From RBG-16-64-13 sp963718375 (GTDB lineage: Bacteria > Actinomycetota > Thermoleophilia > RBG-16-64-13), in NCBI GenBank assembly GCA_963718375.1, contig CAVQZD010000001.1, positions 1-20,709 of the forward strand: a stretch of DNA of 20,709 nucleotides, written 5' to 3'. Shown in pieces: positions 1-8,996 of this stretch (position 1 is the first letter of the stretch; the number at the start of each line of letters is the position of its first letter). The notes beneath the pieces are model-generated. The model was not told where the DNA came from, did not search any database, and saw only the letters and a program-made list of their open reading frames with translations. The position numbers and the translations under genes are program-made.

Positions 1-1042
1 CTAGGGTCTGGGGGCCATTGCTCCACACCACGTTGTTGATGTCGTCGCGATCAGCCCCCCGGGGCCATACGCCCCAGCGACCGCGCTCGTGCAGCTTGGG
101 AGGCTTCGGCCACTCCCCGGGACTGCCCTGTGGCGAGCCACTTCCACTCCCCGTAGTTCAGTTGCACCCGGCCGTCGGCCGAGGCGAACATCTCGCTGTT
201 CTTGATGCGCTGGACCTTGGGCTGGTCCTCGATGACGACGCCGTCGCGGGTGGTGTGCATGCGGCGGGAGCGCCGCAGCTCCTCATCGCGCTCTTCGTCT
301 TCCGGGCGGGCCGGGGAATCGTCGTCCTCGGGGATGCTCACCATGCCGAGTTCCTTGGAACGCGCCCAGTTGCCGTGCGGCGACTGATCGCCGCGAGCCG
401 TGCTTGGAGACACCTGCCGGCCTGCTCCACCCGGGAAGTTGCTGGGCCAGTTCGACCAGTCGCTCCGGATCGGATACCTCCAGATCCCAGTCATCGTGGA
501 GTGCCGCCCGCTCGTCCCGGTACCAGGCGCTGTCCTTGTCCTTGGGCTCCAACATCACCGAGTCCAGGCCCGGCACGTGCCTGAACGGCTTGATCTCCTT
601 GACGGTGTAGGCGTGGCCGTCCAGCGTGACCGTCGCGCCGCGGCTCTCGTCGAACAGGTCCAGCAGGTCGACCTCGTCGTCACCCGCCGCGGTCTTTCCG
701 CCTCTCGCCCAGTTCCCGTGCGGGGACTGGTCATCGGTGCCGTGCTTGGCCACCGCGTCTCGCAGGCCCTCGCGGACCGCGTCGTCAAGAGCCTCATCCT
801 CGGCGCTCTTCTTGACCGGCCACAACTTGCTCGGGTGATACCAGCCGTTGCTCTCTTCCTCCACGAAGACCTGGGCGCCCCTCTGCGAGTGCACCGTGCG
901 TATCTTCCCGGTGGGGGTGCGGACCTTCTGGCCCCGGGTGAACGTCTTGTAGCCGGCCTCGCGCCTCCCAGCCCTGGGAGGCGTCCTTGCCGTAACCGGC
1001 CTTCCACTCGGCCTCCTCGCGTTCCGCGTCGGAAGACGTCAT
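1..1042 (-). CDS. Phage structural/accessory protein with two KHG motifs, partial (runs off left edge), frames broken
   Basis: The ATG at 1042 overlaps the TGA of the upstream protease gene (ATGA), and the gene is still open at position 1. It is readable only after removing three single extra bases: near 955-958, near 391-396 and in the C run at 115-118. The corrected protein starts MTSSDAEREEAEWKAGYG, then has a small beta-rich, SH3/KOW-like stretch (GQKVRTPTGKIRTV, then GWYHPSKLWPV). A KHGTDDQSPHGNWAR motif follows, then another beta-rich module (ATVTLDGHAYTVKEIKPF), a second KHG motif and a tail reading EWPKPPKLHERGRWGVWPRG at the edge. I do not recognise the family. Its place directly after an XkdF-like protease and the shared motif suggest a head or scaffold-associated protein; that is inference. 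The start is supported by the overlap; no strong ribosome binding site is seen. Confidence 0.6.
360..405 (-). repeat. KHG motif copy 3 (with one extra base)
   Basis: Third copy of the coding repeat for KHG-x-x-DQSPHGNWAR. It is 46 nt where the other two copies are 45 nt. The extra base, around 391-396, puts KHG and DQSPHGNWAR in different frames, which is direct internal evidence for a one-base insertion. Confidence 0.75.
703..747 (-). repeat. KHG motif copy 2
   Basis: 45 nt encoding KHGTDDQSPHGNWAR in frame inside the left-edge phage protein. It lies between two beta-rich modules and differs from copy 1 at three of fifteen residues. Confidence 0.8.
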
Positions 1043-1882
1043 CCTCGCCCGCCCACTTCCCGCCCGTGGGAGTACACGCTGCTCGTCGTCCACCGTGCCG
1101 GATGGGTATCCGTCCAGCGCGTCATCGTCCAGCCTCGCATCTCGTCCGCCCTCACCCAGATGGCCTTCGGGCCGCCCTCCCCCAAGTCCTCGGGGGCGAT
1201 GGCGTACTCATCGGGAGCGCCGTCCTTGCCCGGTTCGTAGTCGACGATCGTGCCGGTGGCTCCATCCTCCTTGAGACGGACCACGTCGCCCACCTTGTGC
1301 GCGCCGCCCTTGCCTGCGCCTCTCGCCTCTCTGCGGGCTGCGGCTGCGCCCTGGTCGGCCGGGGTGCCTCCGCCCTCTGCGGCTGCCCCGTCCCTGGCTG
1401 GGTCACCGCGGTACCCGCGCCGCGCCCAGTTGCCGTGCGTGGACTGGTCGTGGTTGCCGTGCTTCTCGATCTCCAGGCGCACGCCGGTCCCGCCCACGGA
1501 GTACCCGGTGAGTTCGCCCTTCTGGATGCTCTCCCAGATCTCCGGCGGGCCAGCGCATGGCAAGCACCCAGGAGCCCTTGCGGATGGTCTCCTGGCCCTC
1601 GGCCGTCTCGACGGGGATGTCGCAGGGGGCGATGTAGCTCTCGACCACCTTGGCACCTTCGACCAGATCGGCGTGCATGCGGCCGCCGTGCTGCGAGCGC
1701 TCCATCCAGTCATAGGCGGCCTTCTCGATGTCCTCGGCCGTCATGACGTCGCCCTGCAGGTCCTCGGTGTCGGGCTCCAGGACCACGCCGTAGGTGACGC
1801 GCTGAGGGGAGTCGCTCTTCTCGATGGGGACGAGGAGGCGCACCTCCTTTGTGACCGGCTCTCGGGCATCACCCTGTTCCAT
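1039..1882 (-). CDS. XkdF-like phage prohead serine protease (frames broken)
   Basis: Probable capsid maturation protease of the PBSX XkdF type. The ATG at 1882 has GGAGG five bases upstream (1888-1892), so it is preferred over an in-frame GTG at 1888. The corrected protein is about 279 residues. Residues 29-135 match the family pattern: VTYGVVLEPDTEDLQGD, AEDIEKAAYDWM, RMHADL, VVESYIAP, KGSWVLAMR and GELTGYSVGGTG. His70 and Ser128 are the candidate catalytic pair, by analogy with prohead proteases. A KHG motif (140-154) and an SH3-like stretch (VGDVVRLKEDGATGTIVDY) follow. One extra base in the run at 1547-1549 separates MRWP from PEIWESIQKGE; three more are inferred between about 1079 and 1140. 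The stop overlaps the next start (ATGA). The family call is fairly sure, the C-terminal path less so. Confidence 0.78.
1420..1464 (-). repeat. KHG motif copy 1
   Basis: 45 nt encoding KHGNHDQSTHGNWAR, directly after the catalytic domain of the XkdF-like protease. It shares the fixed residues KHG, DQS and HGNWAR with copies 2 and 3. Confidence 0.8.
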
Positions 1883-1903
1883 GGCCACCTCCGCTTCTGG
1901 TAG

Positions 1904-1922
1904 GGGCGCTCGAGAAGCGCCC
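1904..1922 (-). other. Intergenic hairpin between head morphogenesis and protease genes
   Basis: A perfect 7-bp stem (GGGCGCT / AGCGCCC) with a five-base loop sits in the 73-bp gap after the MuF stop and before the protease ribosome binding site. No T tract follows, so it is not a convincing terminator. It could be an RNA processing or stability element that sets the ratio of the two products. Confidence 0.4.
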
Positions 1923-1955
1923 GGGGCTTTGTGATGTTCACTCTGGTTGCCGCAC

Positions 1956-4017
1956 TTAGCCAGTGGTTGTCACCCACACCTTGACGCCCGCCACCACCGG
2001 GCCCGGCGCCGGCGCTCCGGCGGCCAGATCGTGCTCCCTGATCCCCAGCGTCTCGTCGTCGGTGACTGCCGGGCTTCAGGCGACGCTCGGAGCAGCGGCA
2101 CTGGATGACGTTGTCCGGACCCGCCCCCAGCGAGGTATCCCCCGGGTAGAGCAGGTGCTGAAGCTCACCTTTACGGTTAGGTATGGTGTAGGGCTGGCCG
2201 TAGGGGACTCGTTGTTTGTGGGCGCCGCGGTGCCAATCCCGGGTGCGGGCCGACTCAGTGCGCGCCCGCCACTCGTGCTCAGCGCATCCGGCCTCTTTGC
2301 CGATCTGGTAGCCCCCGTGCCGGTTGGCGGTGAGCACCTCCGTGCGCGCGATGCGCTCGGCCCTCACCGGCCCGAAGACCTTGTCCAGGTGCCGGACCCG
2401 CCAGGCCAGCTGCTGGGTGCTCTCCCCCTGGTCAAGCCCGCGGGCAAGTGCGTCGACGAGGGCCTGGTGGGTGGTCTCGGAGACCTCATCGACCACGCCC
2501 GGGATCTTGCGCGCGCGCAGCCAGTCAGAGGCGCCGGCCACGGCCAGCTCCCAGGTGAGTTGCCCGGCGAACCGGGTGGGGCCGGTGAGCCCGGAGGCGA
2601 AGGCCGCGGCCTCTTCGGGCGTGAAGGCGAAGGTCGAAAGCTCGCGGCCTGGATCCAGGTTCCGCATGCCCAGGCGCTCATAGAAGCCGACGGCGGCGGG
2701 GTCGGCCTGAAGGACGATCCCTTTGTGGTCCTTGGCGGCGATGCCTGAGAGTTCGCGCATCATGCGCCGACCGGTGCCCGCCGGCGCTTCGGGTCCTGTG
2801 CCCAGCCAGCCGATGCGGAGGCTCTGCGCCTCGATGTCGAACTGGGCGACGGCCAAGACGCGGCCCTGTGCTCCCCGGAGCACCGCAAGACGCATCATCT
2901 CGGCTTCTGGTCGCGCAATCAGTCCCTGCTCCACCTGCTCCATCACACGGATGGCCTCGCTGACCCCCTTCACGGCGAAGGCTGCGCCTCTGCCCAGCTG
3001 CCCGCCCCACTGCTCGCGCAGCTCCTTGAGCAGTGCCCTGGCCCCGAGGGTCCAGGGGTCACCAACAACAAATGCCACGTCCGGGCCTTCAAGCCAACCG
3101 ACCCGGATCCAGCCGGGTCCAAGTCCACCCGGGTCGGCCACCAGACGGGCGGCACGGGCGGCGCTCAGGCGAAGCCTGCCTTCCAGGTCCCGGGCGAAGC
3201 CCAGAGACTGGAAGAAGCCCTCGGCCTCGGCGACGGCCTCGACCGAGAGCCCTTTCCCCTCCTTGGCGGCCACGGCGGCGAGTTCGCGCAGCAGCTGAAC
3301 CCCGGTCCCGGGAACGAGCCCCTCAAGCGCGCCCAGGTGGCCCACGTCGAGCGACGTCGCCCGCGGTCCGATAGGACACCGCCCCCAGCAGCCGGCCGGC
3401 GCCGTCGCGAAGCACAGCGGCCCGTGTGGCTCCCGCCTGGCCCGATCGGCGACGGCCTGGTAGATGGCTCTCGCCTCGGGGCTGGATGCCTTCTGCGTAG
3501 GCGGCGATGTCTTTGAGGAGCCGACGGGCCTCTGTCCGCCCCAGAGACGCGAATCCCGGCTCAAGGGCGCCCAGGGCCCGCCGGGCACCCTCGGCCCCGG
3601 TGCCGATCGCTTCCTCGAGCGCCTCGGTGCAGCGCGGCCGATAGCTCGGCCTTGTCGAGGGCGAAGCGCGCGGTCTCCCCCGGCTCGCGTCCCCAGAACG
3701 ACGCTCTCGAGCCAGGCAGTGGTACGTCTCCAGGGCCTCCGGCGGCAGGTCCCTGATGGCGGCCTTGTGGATGGGCGCCAGCGCCGGCGGGTGCGTCTTC
3801 GATGTAGCGGGCGTAGCGCTCCTGCTGGGTCCGGAGGATGGCGAGTAGCGCCTCCGCCAGCGTGGCTATCTGCGCGGCCATGACCCGGGTCGGGGCCAGC
3901 CCGTGCCCTTTGGGGAGTCCGGCCTTCAACCACTTCTCGGCCTGGATCTCGGCCGCCTTGCGCACCGGCACCCGGCGCTGCACGCTTGCCGGCCGACGAT
4001 CGAGTCGCTCTGGTCAT
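1956..4017 (-). CDS. MuF/SPP1 gp7-type head morphogenesis protein with two tandem GNAT-like domains (frames broken)
   Basis: Minor head protein encoded right after portal, as usual for MuF proteins. The ATG at 4017 overlaps the portal TGA. The corrected length is about 683 residues. An alpha-helical N-terminus (AAEIQAEKWLKAGLPKGHG and on) is followed by GNAT-like unit 1 near residues 195-275 (AAVLRDGAGRLLGAVSYRT, VPGTGVQLLRELAAVAAKEG, FFQSLGF). Unit 2 near 370-450 has the same layout (LAVLRGAQGRVLAVAQFD, GTGRRMMRELSGIAAKDHKG, VGFYERLGM). The MuF domain near 485-640 shows RAERIARTEVLTANR, a W-H pair and a final CRC. The tail ends VVAGVKVWVTTTG. About ten single extra bases break the frame, for example in runs at 2071-2073, 3360-3362, 3479-3482, 3677-3681 and 3789-3791. 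The MuF part is clear. The GNAT units rest on the strand-GxG-helix and FYxxLGF patterns and are short, so they may be degenerate or bind acyl-CoA weakly. Confidence 0.8.
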
Positions 4018-5517
4018 CGAGCGGGGTCTTGGTAGGGGTCGTCCTCGGGGCCCGTCGACCTCCTCGATGCGCTCGACCAGGTAGCCCAGCTGGGCCACGC
4101 TCGCGATGAACTCGCGGTGGGTCGGAGCCAGGCGCTTGAAGGCCGGCTCCGCCGGGCGCTCCAGGGGCCGCTCGAGCCGCCGTCCATCCCGGCAGCGGGC
4201 TGGGGCAGACTCTGCTGCTCGAACGGCACCCTCCCCCACTCCTCCAGGGCCGGATCCTCCACCTTGCCCGTCTCCGCATCGATGCCGGCCGGACCCATGT
4301 CGAAGAGGTCGCGGACCTCGTTGTTGGTAAGGGCGGGCATGTAGACGGCGCGGGTGCGGGCGATGCGCTCCTCGTCTTCCAGGTCCATCTCCTTGAAGCG
4401 GAACTCGACCGGCAGGTCATGCGCCGAACTCGTCTTCCAGGAGCCACTGGATGCGCGCCTCGTAGCGCTCCTGGTCGGGTTTCAGCACCTGCTCCTTGAA
4501 GGTCTTGTCCTGGTCGGTGGTGTTGGAGCGGTTGGCGTCCTCCACGATGGTCACCTTGGAGGGGCTCACGCGGTGGGCCATGATGACCGTGTCCCGGCAC
4601 CAGCGCCGGTAGGCCATGAAGTCGGCCTCCTCGCTGGTGCCCACGGTCAGCTTCTCGATGTGGATCTTGGCCTCGCCCGCGCCCGGCTGGGTCTGCAGGA
4701 GCAGGGTCTGGTGGGCCTCCCCGCGGATGCCCTCGCGCAGGTAGGTGAGGATGTAGGACTTGGTGTCCTCGTCTAGCTGCCCGCCCTCCACGCAGATGGC
4801 GATGCGGGGCACGGCGTTGTTCTTGAAGAACTGCACCTGGTAGAGCTGGGCCGACTCGTCGCCCAGGATGTCGCCCAGGGCGGGCACGTGGTCGGGCATG
4901 GGATAGAAGGGGGAGTCGGGCGAGTCCTCGCCCAAGACCAGGATCTCGTTTGCGTCCGTGAAGCGCTCCGGGTCGGCGGTGTCCTCCACCTTGCGGCCGT
5001 AGTCGCGGAAGTAGCGGTACTCGCCCTGCACCTTCTGCACCCAGCCGTCGCGGTCCTTGCGGCGCCGGAGGGTGTAGGCGTGGATGTGGAAGAGGCCGTC
5101 GACGCGACCCTTGCCGTTGCGGGTGATCTCGATGGCCGCCCAGCCCACCGCTTCCTCGTCCTTGCGGGCTGAGGTGAGAAGCTCGGTGAGGGTCTTACCG
5201 TCGCGCCGGGCGCAGAGGTTGAGGAAGTCCTCAAGGACCTCTGCCTGCTCGGCCGCCTTGTCCGGGTCGGCGTCCCGCTTGGGCCTTAAGCTCCCAGCCC
5301 AGGCCCACGCAGTTGGCGGTCTTCGCGTCCACGCAGGCCTTGTGGGCCACGTTGCGGCTGTAGAGCTGGGCAAGGACGACCGGGTCGACGATGGGCGGGC
5401 GCGCACTTGTGCTCGTCGTAGGCCCACTGGCCCAGGTCGAGCTGCTGGGAGCGGCCCTCGCCCGCCTGGGGGGCTTTCAGGATCTCGGCTGAGACTTTGA
5501 CGGGATCGCCCACTCAT
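4014..5517 (-). CDS. Phage portal protein, PBSX/HK97-like (frames broken)
   Basis: Dodecameric head-vertex channel through which DNA is packaged. The corrected length is about 498 residues. Family-like signatures are RPPIVDPVVLAQLYSRNVAHKACV near the N-terminus, GWAAIEITRNGKGRVDGLFHI, ILGDESAQLYQVQFFKNNAVPRIAI and FMAYRRWCRDTVIMAHRVSP. The C-terminus has LTNNEVRDLFDMGPAG and ends DDPYQDPAR. The ATG at 5517 abuts the terminase TAG (5518-5520) and reads ATG AGT GGC GAT once one G is dropped from the run at 5509-5511; the alternative is the GTG at 5513. Further extra bases lie at 5397-5399, 5281-5283, near 4424, two near 4170-4185, and at 4047-4050. The ATGA overlap with the next gene fixes the end. 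Confidence 0.87.
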
Positions 5518-7201
5518 CTACCCCAGCACCGTGGCCGTGACCACGCCGGCGAGCAGACGCCCCAGGGCCACCTCGGCGTAGGAGTCGGCGTGGGCGAAGT
5601 GATCGGGGCCCCGCTTGATCCAGCGCGCTGTCTTCTGTCCGGTCACGGGGTCCTCCTCGGTCGAGCGCAGGATGTTGGTCATCTGCCTCACGAACTCGGT
5701 CATCTCGTCTTCCACCCGGGGGATGCGGCGCTTCTTCAGCTTGTGGGCGTCCCGCCAGGCATCCAGCGCTTCGGTGCGGTTGACGTTCACGACCGGGGTG
5801 CCGGTGGGGTCCCGGCTCCAGTTCACGCGGCCTTTGGAGTTGCCGTAGTAGCTGAGCCACACCCGGCCGGGGAAACGCTGGGCGAAGGCCCGGGCGGCGT
5901 GGGTGTTGGGCAGGCCGTCGATGACGACCGCGCGCACGTCGAAGGCGGCCATGAAGTGGTCGAGGTGCGAGAAGGTCGGATCGGTGCGGGGCTCGTAGTG
6001 CACCCGGACGGTGAAGACCAGGCCGGACTCGTGCGGTTCCTTCACCACCACGTGGAGGCCGTTACCCTGGTCGACGCCCATGACGCAGCCCTTGCCCCGG
6101 GCGGTCATGCCGTAGGGGCCCACCAGTTCGAGCAGGTCCTGCTCGGAGAGGCCGCCTTCGGCCGGCAGGTAGGGCAGGCCCAGTTCGGAGTTGTAGAACT
6201 CACCGGGGAAGTCTGTCTGCCGCCACTCGGCAAGGAGCGCCGCCGGCTTGGTCTTGGCCCCCATCTCCCGCTCCCTCTGGGAAAGGACGGTGGAGGCGAA
6301 CTTGCTCACGTGGTATCCGCGCTGAGGGCGGCCCGGGTACTTGGCCACCCAGGCGCCTTGGGCCGGATCCAGCTTGTGTCCACAGCTCGTGCAGACGATG
6401 TCCTCGGCCCCCGGCTCGCCTTGCACGAAGCAGATGTCGTGCCGAGGATCCTCAGGATTGCCATGATGTTGTTCGAACTCGTCTTCCAGGCAGCGCCAGC
6501 TCGAGCAGCCGGGGCAGCGAAGGAGCCAGTGGCGCTGATCGGTCTGAAGAAAGGCGCCGTCGATGCCGTAGCCGGGCATGGAGGGGGTGGAGACGTCCAG
6601 TTCCCAGCCCCACTCCGAGTGCCCCAGACGCTTGCGGGCCAGTTCCACGTTGGCGGGCGTCATCTCGTCCAGCTCGTCAAAGACCAGGAAGTCGCCGGGC
6701 ACCGACTTCATGCGCACCCGGCTGTTGGTGCCCCGGAAGTAGATGGTGCCCAGACCGATCTGCTTGAGCCCGGCGGTGTCGGTGTCGCGGACCAGGCTGG
6801 TCAGGTACTCGGACTCAGCGACTGCCGGGCGCGAAGCGGTCGCGGCTGAACTCGCCCACGTCGTTGTCGGAGGGGAAGAAGTAGATGACCCGGCCGCCGT
6901 GGGTGACGGCGAAGTGAAGGGCCCGACTGATGGCGTACTCGCTCGCTCCCATCTGGGCGGCCTTGCGCACCACCACAAGAGCCGACTCCTCCCGGTAGAT
7001 CCCGCGCAGGTAGTCATGGCCCTCGAAGGAGAAGGGGTTGCCGTCGATCAGGCGACGGGCAAGGGTCCAGTCAAACAGGCTCCCCGAAGCCTGGCGGTAG
7101 GAGGTCAGCGTGCTCAGGAGCTGGTTCTTCTTCCTCGGGTCCAAAGCCTGCCAGGAGGCGGTTGATCTCGCGGTCAAGCTCCGAGACGGTCCTTTGCTCA
7201 T
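5518..7201 (-). CDS. terL: Phage terminase large subunit, gpA-like (one frameshift)
   Basis: Packaging ATPase and nuclease that acts with TerS and docks on the portal. About 560 residues if the ATG at 7201 is used. The deviant Walker A (RKAAQMGASEY, residues 79-89) is typical of lambda gpA-type enzymes. Walker B is FLVFDELDEM near 172-180. Two Cys pairs (CPGC and CTSCG) form a probable zinc site, as in the gpA family. The RNase H-like nuclease is shown by GVDQGNGLHVVV, VVIDGLPNTHAARAF and DHFAHADSYAEVAL. One extra base in the run at 6827-6829 separates SRDRFAP from AVAESEYLTSLV. The start is uncertain: the N-terminus overlaps TerS by 131 bp, and a TTG at 7144 is an alternative. The function is near certain. 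Confidence 0.92.
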
Positions 7202-7529
7202 GGATGATGGGTCCTCCCCGCGGGCCGGTGTGCTGGTGGACCTGCGTCTCCCGGTATTGGTCGGGCTTGAGCGACTTCAGCAGGAAGATGAGGAGAAGAT
7301 CGGACTTCTCTTTGGCCCGCTGCCAGGCCACTGCTTCCAGGACCTCGGCCGCCTCTTGCAGGGCCTCATCCCACTCGGCAGCGAAGGCAGGGTTGCGCTC
7401 CCGGTGTCTGTAGGCGGTGCGGCGGTTCACCCCGGCGGCCTGGCAGGCGGCACGCACGTTGGCCGAGTTGGAGAGGACCTCCAGGAACTTGGGACGCCAG
7501 CGCGTGAAGGTGACGCGGCCCTGATTCAT
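7071..7529 (-). CDS. terS: Phage terminase small subunit
   Basis: DNA-recognition subunit of the packaging enzyme, 152 residues and intact. A helix-turn-helix spans about residues 23-45 (NVRAACQAAGVNRRTAYRHR), followed by NPAFAAEWDEALQEAAEVLE, a common pattern in small terminases with an N-terminal HTH. A helical C-terminus has SELDREINRLLAGFG and an acidic tail (GPEEEEP). The ATG at 7529 overlaps the TGA of the methyltransferase gene (ATGA). TerL follows in another frame with a 131-bp overlap. No frame break is needed, unlike the genes downstream. Confidence 0.87.
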   Translation of the reverse strand: MNQGRVTFTRWRPKFLEVLSNSANVRAACQAAGVNRRTAYRHRERNPAFAAEWDEALQEAAEVLEAVAWQRAKEKSDLLLIFLLKSLKPDQYRETQVHQHTGPRGGPIIHEQRTVSELDREINRLLAGFGPEEEEPAPEHADLLPPGFGEPV

Positions 7530-8765
7530 GACTCCACGAGCCTGGGCTCAAGACCCATACCCGAAAGACGCTCCAGGGTCACCGCGGCGTACTTCGGTTC
7601 GAGGTCGAGGCCCCGACAGACGCGTCCCGGTCTGCTCGGCGGCGACGGCTGTGGTGCCGGATCCCAGGAAGGGTTCGAACACCAGATCACCGGCGTGACT
7701 CGAGTTCCGGAGCGAGCGGGCCACCAGTTCAACCGGCTTCATGGTGGGATGCTCGGGTGAGCGGATGGGCCGGTTGATCTCCCACACGTCGTTCTGGGTG
7801 CGATCGAGCAGCGGCACCAGGCGGGCCGCGCCTTCCTTCCAGCCGTACCAGAGGGGTTCGTAGCGGGCGTGATAGTCCTTGCGCGAAAGGACGGCGTGGT
7901 CTTTCACCCAGATGATGGTGGAGGACCAATGGAAGCCGACCGCGGTGAGAGCGGTGTGGATGGTGGGCCACTCCTGGGCGCCCATGGCCATGTAGATGGG
8001 GGCTCCGGGAAGAACTGCATCAGCGATCACCTGGCAGAACTGGGAGGCGAAGGCGGGGAACTCATCGCCCAGGTTGTCGTTGAGGATGGTGCGCTTCTTC
8101 CAGCTGGGGTGGTTGCTCTCCCCCATGGCCACGTTCCAGGGCGGGTCGGTCCAACACATGTGGCACTGCTGACCGGCAAGGAGCCGTTCTACCAAAGCCA
8201 CATCCAGGCAGTCCCCGCAGGCGATGCGATGCACGCCCACGTCCCAGATCTGCCCCAGTTCGCAGCCCCACTTCTCCTGCAGCTCGTCGGCCCGGTCCAT
8301 CTCGGCCCCGGGGTCCTCAGCCGGGTTGCCTTGGGCCACCGAGTCGAGAAGACGCTTGATCTCGTCGTCGTCGAAGATGCCGGCGAGGTCGACGCCTCGC
8401 TGCAGGTCTTCCAGCATCTGCTCGGTGTCCCAGTCGAGACCAAGCTGCCCGGCGCGGTTGTCGAGGTAGGCCAAGCGGCGGGCCTTATCGTCGGTGCCCA
8501 GGTCCAGGTCGGTTCGCCGGACGACCACCAGCTCCTCACCCGTGCTCTCGACGACGCGAACCGGAAGACCCAGCTTGCGGGCCGCCTCCAGAGTCTTGTT
8601 ACCAGCGATGACCGTCCCGTCCTTGTCGGCAAGGATGGAGCGACCGGCACCGCACTCGAGGAGGCTCTGCGCCACGAGAGCACGGCCCTTGTCGGTGCCC
8701 TTGTTGGCGTTGGCCGGGTCGGCTCCCAGGTCGTCCAGGCTGGTGATGCTCTTCATCTGGGTCAT
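7526..8765 (-). CDS. ParB-like domain fused to DNA methyltransferase (one frameshift)
   Basis: Orphan phage-type DNA modification enzyme of 412 residues after correction. The N-terminal part (about 1-120) is ParB/sulfiredoxin-like, with the box TVIAGNKTLEAARKLG in place of the usual VIDGHxRLxAA. The methyltransferase domain (about 175-410) has motif IV TDPPW near 206-210 and later the SAM-binding motif FEPFLGSGTT near 364-372. This motif order and DPPW fit N6-adenine or N4-cytosine methylases of the beta type. One extra base in the C run at 7626-7628 separates AAEQTG from RVCRGLDLEPKYAAV; with the fix the stop overlaps the TerS start. AAGGAGG lies four bases before the ATG at 8765. No cognate restriction gene is nearby, so hemimethylated-site control of packaging or protection from host nucleases are possible roles. 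Confidence 0.88.
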
Positions 8766-8769
8766 GCAG

Positions 8770-8776
8770 CCTCCTT
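8770..8776 (-). promoter_or_regulatory. Strong ribosome binding site of the methyltransferase gene
   Basis: AAGGAGG, four bases before the ATG at 8765. It decides the start against a longer open frame that reaches back to 8855 through the leader hairpin. Confidence 0.8.
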
Positions 8777-8810
8777 GAACGACGAAAGCCGCCCCGAAGG
8801 ACGGCACTGA

Positions 8811-8864
8811 TGTTAGAAACGAAGAGCCCCGCTGGCCGAGCGTGAACGCTACCAATCAGGGGCC
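8811..8864 (-). terminator. Terminator-like hairpin in the leader of the packaging operon (element 1)
   Basis: On the minus strand, GCCCC and GGGGC arms enclose a second stem (TTGG/CCAG) and an inner AGCG-TTCA-CGCT hairpin. The structure is followed by a moderately T-rich stretch (TCTTCGTTTCT). It lies between a candidate promoter (8967-8996) and the methyltransferase start, so it could act as an attenuator. It shares CCCTGATTGGT and its fold with element 2 at 9594-9643. Confidence 0.5.
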
Positions 8865-8966
8865 CAGGAAGAGCGTAGCCAGATCAGAGGGAGTGCGCCC
8901 TACAACCTTAGTTGGAGACCCAGGTGGATCTCGGACGTACCTCGGGCATCATCACAGGGTGCCGCC

Positions 8967-8996
8967 ATCCTACTATGACACTGGTGGCATAGTCAA
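8967..8996 (-). promoter_or_regulatory. Candidate sigma-70 promoter for the phage packaging operon
   Basis: TTGACT (8991-8996) and TAGGAT (8967-8972) are 18 bp apart on the minus strand, five of six and four of six matches to consensus. The site overlaps the stop of the upstream gene and would give a leader of about 190 nt before the methyltransferase start. Confidence 0.45.

Noticed and set aside
360..1464. CRISPR-like or direct DNA repeat array
   Set aside because: The three similar 45-nt units are hundreds of bases apart and are explained by a conserved protein motif.
400..1746. Long plus-strand open frame (448 codons) over the phage protease region
   Set aside because: It is antisense to proteins with clear family motifs, rich in Arg/Pro/Ala, and lacks a ribosome binding site. 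GC-rich coding DNA often leaves the opposite strand open.
1741..4239. One continuous minus-strand frame of 832 codons read as a single protein
   Set aside because: It joins the portal tail, out-of-frame stretches, most of the MuF protein and an out-of-frame part of the protease. The ATGA overlap at 4014-4017 and the TAA at 1956-1958 define the real gene.
5497..6849. Long plus-strand open frame (450 codons) opposite terL
   Set aside because: The minus strand encodes unmistakable terminase motifs. The plus frame has the shadow composition typical of GC-rich genes and matches no family.
7869..8810. Plus-strand open frame (313 codons) opposite the methyltransferase
   Set aside because: Antisense shadow of the DPPW and FLGSGTT methyltransferase coding sequence.
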